Below the pieces are notes generated by a model. The model saw only the letters and a program-made list of their open reading frames with translations. It was not told where the DNA came from and searched no databases. A DNA stretch of 64,000 nucleotides from positions 45,514 through 109,513 of the forward strand of contig JASEHI010000002.1 in the NCBI GenBank assembly GCA_030018695.1. Reading direction: 5' to 3'. Origin of the DNA: Anaerolineales bacterium (GTDB lineage Bacteria; Chloroflexota; Anaerolineae; Anaerolineales; Villigracilaceae). Positions 1-7,508 of the stretch are shown here, piece after piece (position 1 is the stretch's first letter; each line of letters starts with the position of its first letter). A program made the translations under genes and the position numbers.

Positions 1-2
1 CA

Positions 3-254
3 ACACAAGGCAATTTCCAGGTTACGGTCAATTTCATCTTGACGGCTGGCGTTGATGAACAAGGCCAGTTGACAATTGTCTTGACCTCCGCCGACTTCGG
101 CCCGTTGCCGGTCCCGAATGGCATGAAAGAGGCTGTCACGGCCATTATCGAGGAAGCCTACACCGGTTCTTTAGGCCCGCTCGCGACTGGCTTCAGGCTG
201 GAAAGCATCACGGTCGCAGATGGGGCCATGGTCATCGTCGGGCGGATAAAATAG
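3..254 (+). CDS. C-terminal part of a hypothetical (LmeA/DUF2993-like) protein, cut by window start
   Basis: The reading frame is open from the first bases of the window to TAA at 252-254, so the true start lies outside. About 83 residues are visible. They show alternating hydrophobic/polar beta-strand pattern with phrases such as 'SADFGPLPVP' and 'ITVADGAMVIVG', which resemble the end of LmeA/DUF2993-type lipid-binding barrel proteins. The next gene, a lipoprotein, follows on the same strand, so both may serve the envelope. The family assignment is recall-based and only moderately secure. Confidence 0.55.
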   Translation, partial: TQGNFQVTVNFILTAGVDEQGQLTIVLTSADFGPLPVPNGMKEAVTAIIEEAYTGSLGPLATGFRLESITVADGAMVIVGRIK

Positions 255-299
255 CGCTTGGATTATACCAGTATCCGCATGGCAGGGATTTTTTCAACA

Positions 300-412
300 C
301 TTTACCGTTTTAATTCTCTCAACGCGAATATCGCGAATGGGCGAATGACGCGAATGGAACTTAATAACCATTCGCGTAATTCGCTTATTCGCGGCATTCG
401 CGTTAAATATTG
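300..412. repeat. 'CGAAT/ATTCGCG' low-complexity repeat cluster
   Basis: The stretch is built almost wholly from permutations of cgcgaat, attcgcg and gcgaatgg, including a perfect 9-bp inverted repeat (349-357 with 368-376). The same vocabulary recurs at 24150-24312 and 24726-24848. It overlaps the 5' end of the long open frame of the following lipoprotein gene, so that part is probably not coding. Confidence 0.75.
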
Positions 413-1991
413 CCTGCCATTCCTACTCATTGTCTGCCTGCTGATCCTAACCAGCTGCCGCCCGCCCCAGGTTTCACAAGCGGACATTACGGTCAACATC
501 CAGGCGGATGGCGCGATGCAGCCGGTCAACATCCCGGCGGGAAGCACGGTTCAACAAGCCATCACTGCGGCCGGGATTACGGTGGGCAATCTGGATCGCC
601 TCGACCCGCCAGCTTACACCGTCCTTTCAGGGGGCGATTCGGTGCGCGTGCAACGCGTCCGCGAGGAATTTGAAACCCGACAGGTTGTCATCCCTTTCGA
701 ACATCAGGAACAACGCAGCGAGTTGCTCCCAGCCGGTGAAACTCGCCTGATCCAAGCCGGCCAGAATGGATTGAAGGAATTAACCTACCGCCGCGTCTAC
801 GAGGACGGCGTGGAGTCGAGCAGTTCGGTCGTCAAGGAAGTCATCCTTCAGCCGCCCACGCCGGAGATCGTCATGCTCGGCGTGCAAACGCCTTTCGCGC
901 CCCTGCTCATTCCCGGCAAGCTGGCTTACCTCTCCGCAGGCAACGCCTGGCTGATGGAGGATTCGACCGCCAACCGCAAGCCGCTGGTCACTACCGGCGA
1001 CCTGGACGGGCGCATTTTTGCTCTCTCACCGGATGGCAGCTGGCTGCTCTTCACCCGTAAATCCACCAAATCCTTGCAGGAAGAAAAAAACACTTTGTGG
1101 GTTATCAACACGGTCAGCCAGACCTCGACACCGATCAACCTGAAGGTATCCAACGTGATACACTTTGCCGGCTGGGTGCCCGGCCAGGCTAATACGGTCG
1201 CTTACTCGACCGTCGAGCCACGCGCCACCGCGCCGGGCTGGCAGGCCAATAACGACCTTTACACCGTCACCTTCAGCCCCAGCGGTGTGGTGGTCAAGCC
1301 CAAAATGATCGTCGAGGCGAATACCGGTGGAATCTACAGCTGGTGGGGGACGACTTTCGCCTGGTCGCCGGACGGCTCACAACTGGCATACATCCGGCCC
1401 GACGGCGTCGGCTTCGTGGAGCTGGAAAGCGGTTCGCTGACCCCCTGGTTGGATATCACCCCCCTCAACACTCACGGCGACTGGGCCTGGATCCCCAGCC
1501 TGGCCTGGGGCGCGGACGGGGAAACCCTGTTCCTCGTCACCCACGCCCCACCGACGGGTCTGGTCAGCCCCGAGGAGTCGCCCTTCTTCGATTTGATCGG
1601 ACTTTCGCTGGTCAACCCTGCGAACGTCCGTCTGGCTCAACAAGCCGGGATGTTCGCTTATCCAGCGGTGTCGCCGCTGCGGATGGATGGGACGGAGAAG
1701 GCTTACCGCGTTGCCTATCTGGAGGCCATCTTTCCAACCCAGAGCGAAACCAGCCGCTATCGCCTGGTGGTGATGGATCGCGACGGCTCGAACCGGCAGC
1801 GGCTCTTCCCCGCCCCAGGCTTGACCGGCCTCGATCCGCAGACGCCGCTTTGGGCGCCGGAAGCGATCCCAGGCCAGGGCGACTTCCTGGCCGTTCTGTA
1901 CCAGGGCAACCTGTGGCTGGTGGATGCGGCCAGCGGCCAGGCGCAGCAGATCACGGGCGATGGCTCACTCAGCCGCATTGACTGGAAGTAA
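354..1991 (+). CDS. Lipoprotein with ubiquitin-like DUF348, G5 domain and TolB/PD40-type beta-propeller
   Basis: A predicted surface lipoprotein. The frame opens with a TTG at 258, but 258-345 is repeat-derived. I chose the ATG at 354, which puts two arginines ahead of a hydrophobic stretch ending in the lipobox LTSC (Cys codon at 456). ATG 345 is almost as good. After the Cys come a short beta-grasp region of the DUF348 type, then a G5-like domain (phrases 'REEFETRQVVIPFEHQ' and 'YRRVYEDGVESSSSVVKE'), then about 370 residues of propeller repeats with 'FALSPDGSWLLF' and 'FAWSPDGSQLAYIRPDG'. G5 domains are linked to peptidoglycan or glycan binding and the propeller to protein interaction. A cell-surface binding role is inferred; no catalytic motif is visible. 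Confidence 0.75.
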   Translation: MELNNHSRNSLIRGIRVKYCLPFLLIVCLLILTSCRPPQVSQADITVNIQADGAMQPVNIPAGSTVQQAITAAGITVGNLDRLDPPAYTVLSGGDSVRVQRVREEFETRQVVIPFEHQEQRSELLPAGETRLIQAGQNGLKELTYRRVYEDGVESSSSVVKEVILQPPTPEIVMLGVQTPFAPLLIPGKLAYLSAGNAWLMEDSTANRKPLVTTGDLDGRIFALSPDGSWLLFTRKSTKSLQEEKNTLWVINTVSQTSTPINLKVSNVIHFAGWVPGQANTVAYSTVEPRATAPGWQANNDLYTVTFSPSGVVVKPKMIVEANTGGIYSWWGTTFAWSPDGSQLAYIRPDGVGFVELESGSLTPWLDITPLNTHGDWAWIPSLAWGADGETLFLVTHAPPTGLVSPEESPFFDLIGLSLVNPANVRLAQQAGMFAYPAVSPLRMDGTEKAYRVAYLEAIFPTQSETSRYRLVVMDRDGSNRQRLFPAPGLTGLDPQTPLWAPEAIPGQGDFLAVLYQGNLWLVDAASGQAQQITGDGSLSRIDWK

Positions 1992-2006
1992 TCGCCCATC
2001 ACGTAT

Positions 2007-2052
2007 CACTCGTCACTCTTCACTCTTCACTCTCCACTCTTCACTCTTCACG
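2007..2052. repeat. CACTCTT tandem low-complexity repeat
   Basis: Six to seven imperfect copies of 'cactctt/cactcgt' lie directly before the ribosome binding site (gaggtaacc) of the epimerase gene. This is one of several short-word repeats placed between genes in this window. Confidence 0.75.
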
Positions 2053-2060
2053 AGGTAACC

Positions 2061-3020
2061 ATGCGTATTCTAATCACCGGCGCGGCCGGATTCCTGGGTT
2101 CACATCTCTGCGATCGCCTGCTGGCCGAAGGTCACGCGGTGGTCGGGATGGACAATTTCATTACCGGCAACCCGGATAACATCGCCCACCTGGCCGGTAA
2201 TGAGAGATTCGCGTTCTATCGAAATGATGTTTCTAATTTCATCCTTGTTCCCGGCAAGATTGATGCGGTCTTGCACTTCGCCTCGCCGGCCAGCCCCAAC
2301 CCGGCCTCGCCATTTGGCTATCCCAACCTGCCAATCCAGACGATGAAAGCCGGCGCGCTTGGCACGCATAACTGCCTGGGGTTGTGCCGCGCCCACGCGG
2401 CGCGTTTCCTGCTTGCTTCCACCAGCGAAATATACGGCGATCCACAGGAACACCCACAAAAAGAAACCTACTGGGGTCACACCGACCCGGTCGGGCCGCG
2501 TTCGATGTACGATGAAGCCAAACGCTTCGCCGAAGCCTTGACCATGGCCTATCATAATTATCACAACGTGGACACGCGCATCGCGCGGATTTTCAACACA
2601 TACGGCCCGCGCATGCACCTGGATGATGGCCGGGTAGTACCCAACTTCATCCAACAGGCTCTGCGCGGCGAGCCTTTGACCGTTTATGGCGATGGCTCAC
2701 AAACCCGCAGCTTCTGCTATGTAGATGACATGGTGGATGGAATATACCGGCTGCTGATCTCCGACGAACACAGGCCGGTCAATATTGGCAACCCGTTTGA
2801 AATGACCATGCTCGAATTTGCTGAAAGCATCAACCGCATCATCGGCAACAAGGCTGGCATCGTCTTCAAGCAAAAAGACCGGCTGGGAGATGATCCTCAG
2901 CGTCGCCAACCCGACATCACCCGCGCCCGCAACATATTGGGCTGGGAAGCGAAGATCAACCTCGAAGAAGGTGTCTGCCGGACAATCCCGTATTTCAAGG
3001 AGAAACTGGGCTTAGTATGA
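2061..3020 (+). CDS. NAD-dependent epimerase/dehydratase, UDP-glucuronate decarboxylase-like
   Basis: An extended short-chain dehydrogenase of 319 residues. It has the Rossmann motif GAAGFLG at residues 7-13, an acidic residue ending strand 2 (MD30-31), and the catalytic set Ser120-Thr121-Ser122, Tyr150 and Lys154 (YDEAK). The phrases 'FASPASPNP', '[15 protein letters not shown]' and '[10 protein letters not shown]' are the pattern of UDP-xylose synthase (UXS), which makes UDP-xylose from UDP-glucuronate. A clear Shine-Dalgarno 'gaggtaacc' precedes the ATG. The stop overlaps the next start by 4 bp (ATGA), so it is co-translated with the GtrA gene. That suggests a role in sugar nucleotide supply for surface glycans. 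The exact substrate could also be another nucleotide sugar. Confidence 0.88.
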   Translation: MRILITGAAGFLGSHLCDRLLAEGHAVVGMDNFITGNPDNIAHLAGNERFAFYRNDVSNFILVPGKIDAVLHFASPASPNPASPFGYPNLPIQTMKAGALGTHNCLGLCRAHAARFLLASTSEIYGDPQEHPQKETYWGHTDPVGPRSMYDEAKRFAEALTMAYHNYHNVDTRIARIFNTYGPRMHLDDGRVVPNFIQQALRGEPLTVYGDGSQTRSFCYVDDMVDGIYRLLISDEHRPVNIGNPFEMTMLEFAESINRIIGNKAGIVFKQKDRLGDDPQRRQPDITRARNILGWEAKINLEEGVCRTIPYFKEKLGLV

Positions 3021-3475
3021 TTCTTCTGACGAACTCCCAGGAGCAAACTCGTTTCCTGCGCTTCCTGATCGTTGGTGTAACCGGCGCGGTCGTAGACTTC
3101 GGCGCCTTCAACCTGCTCACCTTGGTGCTGCACGTTCCGGCTGTCCTGGCAAGCGTGATTTCCTTCACTGCGGCGGTGGTCAACAATTTTCTCTGGAACC
3201 GCTTCTGGACCTACCCGGATTCCCGCTCCAAGCCGATCCACCGCCAGTTGACCCAATTCACACTGGTCAACCTGGTCGGCCTGGCCATCCGCACGCCGCT
3301 TTTTGCCGGGCTTGAAGCGCCGCTGCGCCGGATGTTCGCCTTGATCGCGCTGCCTGCCTCCATCTCTCCAGACTTCCTGGGGCATAATCTCGCCCTGGCT
3401 ATTGCAGTTAGTGTGGTCCTTTTGTGGAATTTCTTCGTCAACCGTTATTGGACGTATAATGATGTGGACGCGTAA
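3017..3475 (+). CDS. GtrA-like membrane protein
   Basis: 152 residues with four hydrophobic segments. The signature of the GtrA/DPMS family is clear: '[21 protein letters not shown]' in the first helix and '[13 protein letters not shown]' after the second. The last helix ends in '[12 protein letters not shown]'. Family members are thought to help move lipid-linked sugars across the membrane or support polyprenyl-phosphate glycosyltransfer. The ATGA overlap with the UXS-like gene supports a shared role in envelope glycan assembly. Confidence 0.88.
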   Translation: MILLTNSQEQTRFLRFLIVGVTGAVVDFGAFNLLTLVLHVPAVLASVISFTAAVVNNFLWNRFWTYPDSRSKPIHRQLTQFTLVNLVGLAIRTPLFAGLEAPLRRMFALIALPASISPDFLGHNLALAIAVSVVLLWNFFVNRYWTYNDVDA

Positions 3476-3505
3476 CGCGAAATTCATTTCGCAATAGCGC
3501 GGCCC
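3469..3505. repeat. 'CGTAACGCGAAATTCATTTCGC' family palindromic repeat
   Basis: A short palindromic word (gcgaaattcatttcgc) starts over the last codons of the GtrA gene. A close relative, with gcggaattcattccgc, is inside the decayed acyl-CoA dehydrogenase at about 42450-42470, so this is a dispersed family. Confidence 0.65.
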
Positions 3506-3541
3506 CTGAGACAGCGCAGCAAGTACCAGCAGGAAACAACC

Positions 3542-3919
3542 ATGGATAACAGAAAGCCCCTCATCCCCATCTACACCTCGCGCGGCGATGTCGAGGTTTT
3601 TCTGGTCTACCCACACCTCTTCAACCTGCAAGGCGAGTGGGTCGGCTTTGTGACCCCCGAACGTGAGGTTTATTCCGTGCTTGGTTTTTACGTCGGTTAC
3701 CTTAATCGCGACCCGCGTATCCTACGCAAGCGTGTGCTCGAAATCACCCGGCCGCGGCTAGAACCAGCGGCCCGCCCGTCAAAAGTCTATCCGCCGGCCA
3801 CGTTCCCACTCGCCCCGCTGATGAGCGAACTTTATCAAGATACGATGGACATCCTCCTTGAAGAGCCTGAACGACTGCACACGTTAGATGCGGGCGATTT
3901 GCGGGAGGATCTGGATTAA
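3542..3919 (+). CDS. Hypothetical protein with 4-fold beta-flower-like N-terminus
   Basis: 125 residues starting at ATG 3542. The first 70 residues ('PIYTSRGDVEVFLVYPHLF', 'GEWVGFVTPEREVYSVLGFY') resemble the '4-fold beta flower' proteins: short strands around a conserved 'YDxxGxxxGxV'-like pattern. The C-terminal half is proline- and arginine-rich and acidic at the end. No signal peptide, membrane segment or catalytic motif is seen. It sits alone between the GtrA gene and the thioesterase. Function unknown. Confidence 0.65.
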   Translation: MDNRKPLIPIYTSRGDVEVFLVYPHLFNLQGEWVGFVTPEREVYSVLGFYVGYLNRDPRILRKRVLEITRPRLEPAARPSKVYPPATFPLAPLMSELYQDTMDILLEEPERLHTLDAGDLREDLD

Positions 3920-3995
3920 CGACACACATTTACGTTTTGCGTTTTACGCTTTACGCAACAGGTAAAACGTGATCCGTGAAACGTAAAAGGCGGTT
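3920..3995. repeat. ACGTTTTACG/TTTACGC low-complexity repeat
   Basis: The gap is made of words such as acgttttgcgttttacgctttacg and gtgaaacgtaaaagg. The same family recurs at 5505-5550, 21857-21935, 22992-23090, 16300-16352 and 34063-34145. Confidence 0.7.
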
Positions 3996-3999
3996 GCCC

Positions 4000-4473
4000 A
4001 TGTCCGATACCTTACCTCCCAAACCCATGCGCGCCTCGCGCATCACCATCGCCCAGTTGATGCAGTTGGAACAAGCCAACTTGCTGGGAAACGTTCACGG
4101 CGGCTGGATCATGAAACTGGTTGACGAAGCCGGCGCATTGGCAAGTATGCGCCATGCCCAGCAGCGGGTGGTCACTGTGGCGATTGACCAGATGGTCTTC
4201 CGCCAGCCCATCCGCATCGGCGACCTGGTCAGCTTGACCGCCGAGGTGACCTATACCGGGCGCACCTCGATGGAAGTCGAGGTGCAGGTCGTCGCCGAAA
4301 ATCCGATCACCGGCGAGCGGACGCACACCAACACAGCCTATCTGGTCTACGTGGCGCTGGGCGAGGACGGCAAGCCGGCGCCTGTACCGCCGCTTATCGC
4401 TGAAAATCCAGCCGAGAAAGCCCGCATGCAGGCCGCCAAAGAGAGGCAACAGAGGCGGTTGGCGCAGAAATGA
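4000..4473 (+). CDS. Acyl-CoA thioesterase, hotdog fold (YciA/BFIT-like)
   Basis: 157 residues from the ATG at 4000. The upstream in-frame GTG at 3976 lies in repeat sequence, and an AAAAGG site precedes 4000. It hydrolyses acyl-CoA to free fatty acid and CoA. The family pattern is visible: 'EQANLLGNVHGGWIMKLVDEAGALAS' (active-site Asn/His/Asp region), 'VTVAIDQMVFRQPIRIGDLV' and 'AEVTYTGRTSMEVEVQV'. The C-terminus is charged. It is translationally coupled (ATGA) to the UroD-family gene, which is not an obvious metabolic partner. Confidence 0.88.
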   Translation: MSDTLPPKPMRASRITIAQLMQLEQANLLGNVHGGWIMKLVDEAGALASMRHAQQRVVTVAIDQMVFRQPIRIGDLVSLTAEVTYTGRTSMEVEVQVVAENPITGERTHTNTAYLVYVALGEDGKPAPVPPLIAENPAEKARMQAAKERQQRRLAQK

Positions 4474-5510
4474 CTATGCCCCTCACCCACCGCGAACGTT
4501 TGCAGGCCTGTCTCGCCGACGACCCGGCATTAGATCGCCCGCCGATTGCGCTCTGGCGGCATTTTCCCGTTGACGACCAGTCGCCCGAAACGCTGGCCGC
4601 CGCCACGCTGCACTTCCAACGCAGCTACGATTTCGACCTGGTCAAAGTCACCCCGGCCTCGTCTTTTTGTCTGAAGGATTGGGGCGCGGAGGATGCCTGG
4701 GAAGGTCACAGTGAGGGGACAAGGCGCTACACCAAACGCGTCATCCAGACGCCGCAGGATTGGGAACGCCTGCCCGTCCTTGACCCCTCCGCGCCGCATC
4801 TCGCGGGACAACTGGCCTGCCTCCGTTTAATCAAGCGTGGACTTGACCCCGAAACGCCTCTCCTGCAAACAATATTCAGTCCATTAGCCCAAGCCAAGAA
4901 TCTGGCCGGCGGCGAAACGCTGATCGCTCACCTGCGCCAATATCCAGATTCAGTTATGATGGGACTGGCAACCATCGCCGCGACCACCAGCCGTTTCGTC
5001 GCGGCCGCCATCGAGACCGGCATAGACGGAATTTTCTATGCCATTCAGCACGCCCAGGCAAGCCTGCTCACCCTCGATGAATACAAATCCTTCGGACTTC
5101 ATTTCGACCTGCAAACTTTACAACCTGCAACTGCTCTCTGGTGCAACCTGCTCCACCTGCACGGACTCAATATCTACTTCGACCTGATTCCTTTCTTCCC
5201 TGATCACCTGTTCCCTATCGTCAACTGGCACGACCGCGAAACGCCGCCGTCCTTGCGCGAAGCCAAGACCTCCGAGTTCTTCGAGAACTCGGAGGTCTGT
5301 CCCGCGCTGTGCGGCGGGATCAGCCAGAAGAGCATCGTTTTTGGCAGCAGTTCCGAGGTCCAAAAAGAAGCGGCGGACGCCATCCAGCAGACCAAAGGCC
5401 GGGGATTCATCCTCGGCACGGGCTGCGTGGTGCCGGTTATCGCCCCGCATGGGAATATTGTGACTGCGCGCCAATCCGTAGAGGAGGAAAACGTAATGCG
5501 TAAAGCGTAA
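4470..5510 (+). CDS. Uroporphyrinogen decarboxylase family protein (URO-D-like)
   Basis: 346 residues, starting at the ATGA overlap. The N-terminus 'THRERLQACLADDPALDRPPIALWRHF' and later 'FSPLAQAKNLAGGE', 'IDGIFYAIQHAQ', 'LHLHGLNIYFDL', 'FPIVNWHDRETPPSLREAK' and 'GFILGTGCVVP' are typical of the broad UROD/MtaA/CmuA superfamily. These act either in heme synthesis or as methyl- or corrinoid-dependent transferases; no other heme genes are nearby. A perfect palindrome encoding 'KTSEFFENSEV' is inserted at 5266-5298 without breaking the frame. The last residues (VMRKA) come from the ACGTAAAGCG repeat. I would not call it hemE. Confidence 0.75.
   Translation: MTMPLTHRERLQACLADDPALDRPPIALWRHFPVDDQSPETLAAATLHFQRSYDFDLVKVTPASSFCLKDWGAEDAWEGHSEGTRRYTKRVIQTPQDWERLPVLDPSAPHLAGQLACLRLIKRGLDPETPLLQTIFSPLAQAKNLAGGETLIAHLRQYPDSVMMGLATIAATTSRFVAAAIETGIDGIFYAIQHAQASLLTLDEYKSFGLHFDLQTLQPATALWCNLLHLHGLNIYFDLIPFFPDHLFPIVNWHDRETPPSLREAKTSEFFENSEVCPALCGGISQKSIVFGSSSEVQKEAADAIQQTKGRGFILGTGCVVPVIAPHGNIVTARQSVEEENVMRKA
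5266..5298. repeat. Perfect palindrome inside a coding region
   Basis: Two 15-bp arms (AGACCTCCGAGTTCT and its exact complement) surround a 3-nt loop. The 33-bp unit is a multiple of three and keeps the UroD-family frame open. It codes for about 11 residues that look foreign to the family. Confidence 0.9.
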
Positions 5511-5550
5511 AAAGTAAATTACGTTTCACGCTTTACGGTTTACGGTTCAA
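5505..5550. repeat. GCGTAAAGCG/TTTACGG low-complexity repeat
   Basis: Words of the same type as at 3920-3995 (gcgtaaagcgtaaaaag, acgtttcacgctttacgg) overlap the end of the UroD-family gene and reach the start of the RsmD-like gene. Confidence 0.7.
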
Positions 5551-5551
5551 A

Positions 5552-6151
5552 ATGAGCCTGAGAGTTATTTCTGGAACCGCCAAGGGTCGCAAATTGCGCG
5601 ACGTCCCCGGCGACACCACCCGCCCGGTGACCGATATGGTCAAGCAGGCCCTGTTCAACATCCTCGCGGGGGATGTGGTGGACGCCGCCTGGTGGGACCT
5701 GTTCGGCGGCACGGGCGCGGTTGGCATCGAAGCCCTCAGCCGCGGCGCGGCTTTTGTCCGCTTCAGCGACCTGGGGCGGGCGGCGGTCGAGACCATCCGC
5801 TGGAACCTCGACCACTGCCGGTTCAGCGCGCGGGCCGAGGTGCGGCGCGGCGACGCCTTCGCCATGCTGGCTTCCCCGCCCGACCGCGCCTTCGATTATG
5901 TTTACATCGCCCCGCCGCAGTTTAAGGAGATGTGGTCGCAGGCCTTGCACGCGCTGGATGCCAATCCCGGCTGGTTGAGCGAGGGCGCGTGGGTCATTGC
6001 GCAAATCCACCCAAAGGAATATCAAGAACTGGCTTTGAAGAACCTGGAAGAATTCGACGAGCGAAAATACGGGAGCACGCTTTTGGTGTTCTATGAAAAG
6101 TGCTCACCCTCTGGGCAGGGCAACGGCTGTCAGCGGATAGATAGCGGATAA
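5552..6151 (+). CDS. RsmD-family methyltransferase (16S rRNA m2G966-type)
   Basis: 199 residues. N-terminal 'LRVISGTAKGRKLRDVPGDTTRPVTDMVKQALFNIL' is the RsmD signature, followed by the SAM-binding motif 'DLFGGTGAVGIEALSRGA' (residues 49-66). The catalytic motif IV, normally DPPY/F, reads 'YIAPPQ' at 118-123, an unusual variant. RsmD methylates G966 of 16S rRNA. The natural end is near residue 184; the last 15 residues run into the flanking CGGATA repeat. Alternative: a related rRNA/DNA N-methyltransferase. Confidence 0.85.
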   Translation: MSLRVISGTAKGRKLRDVPGDTTRPVTDMVKQALFNILAGDVVDAAWWDLFGGTGAVGIEALSRGAAFVRFSDLGRAAVETIRWNLDHCRFSARAEVRRGDAFAMLASPPDRAFDYVYIAPPQFKEMWSQALHALDANPGWLSEGAWVIAQIHPKEYQELALKNLEEFDERKYGSTLLVFYEKCSPSGQGNGCQRIDSG

Positions 6152-6660
6152 GCGGATATCGGTGGGCCATGACGGCACCATCCGCTTATCCGTTTTGCCG
6201 AAGGCAATCCGCTGGGAGCTCTTTGTCTGAGCGAGTACGAACTTTGGACAAATGGCGTTGAAGTTGTGATGGCATAAGAGCGAAGCAAGGAGCAGGATCA
6301 TGCGCCGCCAGGAGCAGTATCGCCGAAACGTATCCATTGCCTGCCAGCGGATGTGGAGCGGATAAACGGATAACCAGAAGCGTTTCTCGGGCGCGAGTCC
6401 ATCCGCTCATCCGCTTTGCCGAAGGCAATCCGCTGGCAGTCTTTGTCTGAGCGAGTACGAACTTTGGGCAAATGGCGTTGAAGTTGTGATGGCATAAGAG
6501 CGAAGCAAGGAACAGGATCATGTGCCGCCAAGAGCAGTATCGCCGAAACGTATCCATTGCCTGCCAGCGGATGTGGAGCGGATAAGCGGATACCCAAAGG
6601 CATTTCTCAGGCGCGGGTCCATCCGCTTATCCGTTTCGCCGAAGGCAATTCGCTGATAAC
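6126..6660. repeat. 221-bp tandem direct repeat, about 2.2 copies
   Basis: The 530 bases between the RsmD-like gene and the kinase remnant hold a large direct repeat. The marker 'gccgaaggcaatccgctgg' starts at 6197 and 6418, and a third partial copy begins at 6638 (gccgaaggcaattcgctg), giving periods of 221 and 220. The two full copies differ at only about a dozen sites. Each unit begins and ends with atccgctTATCCG/CGGATAagcggat words, so the unit is bounded by inverted short repeats. Open frames on the minus strand here are repeats of each other, resemble no family, and are not annotated. Confidence 0.9.
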
Positions 6661-6681
6661 TGCTAATGAGGAGTCTCCCCT

Positions 6682-6798
6682 ATGCACCTCACCTCCCTCC
6701 CCATCGAAAAACCCGAAGCCATCAACTTCATCCTCGGCCAGACGCACTTCATCAAGAGTGTGGAAGATATCCACGAGGCGCTGGTCACGGGAATATGA
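6682..6798 (+). pseudogene. Truncated copy of the adenosine-specific kinase gene (N-terminal 34 codons)
   Basis: The frame starts at ATG 6682 after the same 'ggagtct' leader as the intact gene at 7509. It matches the intact gene over about 34 residues (ML/HLxxLPIEKPExINFILGQ and onward to EDIHEAL), then ends after four more codons at TGA 6796-6798. The nucleotide match is high but not perfect, so the duplication is not very recent. The higBA operon lies between this stub and the full gene. Confidence 0.9.
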
Positions 6799-6814
6799 AT
6801 GGCTTACATAACGC

Positions 6815-6843
6815 TTGACGTCAATAACGTTCAGCGTTATTAT
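6815..6843 (+). promoter_or_regulatory. Sigma70-type promoter of higBA
   Basis: TTGACG (6815-6820), a 17-bp spacer and TATTAT (6838-6843). A start about 7 bases after the -10 box would fall at or just before the ATG at 6851, so the transcript is probably leaderless. Confidence 0.75.
6823..6841. promoter_or_regulatory. Candidate HigA operator palindrome
   Basis: AATAACG-TTCAG-CGTTATT: perfect 7-bp arms with a 5-bp centre, covering the promoter spacer and the first half of the -10 box. HigA antitoxins repress their own operon through such palindromes. Binding here is inferred from position. Confidence 0.7.
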
Positions 6844-6850
6844 ATTGCCA

Positions 6851-7132
6851 ATGATAAGGACCTTCGCGGACAAGGAAACCGAAAAACTGTTTCGGCGCAC
6901 GTATTCACGAAAACTGCCTCAAAACGTGCAGCGCGCCGCGCGTTTGAAATTAGAGATTTTGGACGCGGCTGAAGTTTTACAAGATTTACGCGTTCCACCG
7001 GGAAACCGCCTTGAAAAACTATCGAGTGATAGAGAAGGGCAGCATAGTATTCGTATCAATGACCAATGGCGAATTTGTTTTGTCTGGAAAGAGGGAAATG
7101 CTTACGATGTGGAAATCACGGATTATCACTGA
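6851..7132 (+). CDS. higB: HigB-type toxin (RelE/ParE superfamily mRNA interferase)
   Basis: 94 residues from ATG 6851. An upstream in-frame ATT-rich extension would start inside the promoter and is rejected. Family features: 'IRTFADKETEKLFRR', 'RAARLKLEILDAAEVLQDLRVPPGNRLEKLSSDREGQ' in pieces, 'HSIRINDQWRICFVWKEG' and 'DVEITDYH' at the end. These are the pattern of HigB/YgiN-like toxins that cut mRNA on ribosomes. The antitoxin gene follows after 41 bp, giving the toxin-first order typical of hig loci. The coding sequence is visibly less GC-rich than its neighbours, suggesting horizontal arrival. Confidence 0.93.
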   Translation: MIRTFADKETEKLFRRTYSRKLPQNVQRAARLKLEILDAAEVLQDLRVPPGNRLEKLSSDREGQHSIRINDQWRICFVWKEGNAYDVEITDYH

Positions 7133-7173
7133 TCGTTTTCTACCGGTAATTTTTCGAGAAGGAGCAGCATAAA

Positions 7174-7491
7174 ATGAATGAAATGCTTTCCCCCATTCAT
7201 CCTGGAGAAATCCTGATAGAAGAATTTCTCAAGCCAATGAACATCAGCCAATACAAGTTAGCAAAAGATATTGGCGTCCCTGCGCGGCGCATCAATGAAA
7301 TCGTTCACGGTTTGCGTGCAATAACTCCCGATACGGCGCTAAGGCTATCGCGATATTTTGGGCTATCGGAGCGGTTTTGGATGAATCTTCAAACCCGATA
7401 TGACCTTGAAGTGGAGAAAGACCACCTGCAGGGCAGGCTCGAACAAGAAGTGCATGTGTATACAATGACGCCGCAAGTCTCGGCGAACTAA
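7174..7491 (+). CDS. higA: HigA-type antitoxin, XRE-family DNA-binding protein
   Basis: 105 residues preceded by 'gaaggagcagcataaa' (AGGAG). The start 'SPIHPGEILIEEFLKPMNIS' and the helix-turn-helix 'YKLAKDIGVPARRINEIVHGLRAITPDTALRLSRYFG' are the HigA/VapI signature. It neutralises HigB by direct binding and represses the operon, probably at the palindrome at 6823-6841. C-terminal 'RFWMNLQTRYDLE' is the usual family end. Composition matches higB and differs from the flanks. Confidence 0.94.
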   Translation: MNEMLSPIHPGEILIEEFLKPMNISQYKLAKDIGVPARRINEIVHGLRAITPDTALRLSRYFGLSERFWMNLQTRYDLEVEKDHLQGRLEQEVHVYTMTPQVSAN

Positions 7492-7508
7492 AACAGGAGT
7501 CTTCCCCC

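Noticed and set aside
258..353. TTG at 258 as start of the G5 lipoprotein
   Set aside because: No ribosome site, and the first 30 codons are made of CGAAT repeat words; the signal peptide is only sensible from 345 or 354.
6104..6603. Overlapping minus-strand open frames in the 221-bp repeat
   Set aside because: They repeat with the DNA unit, have no ribosome sites and resemble no family; they reflect low stop density in the repeat.
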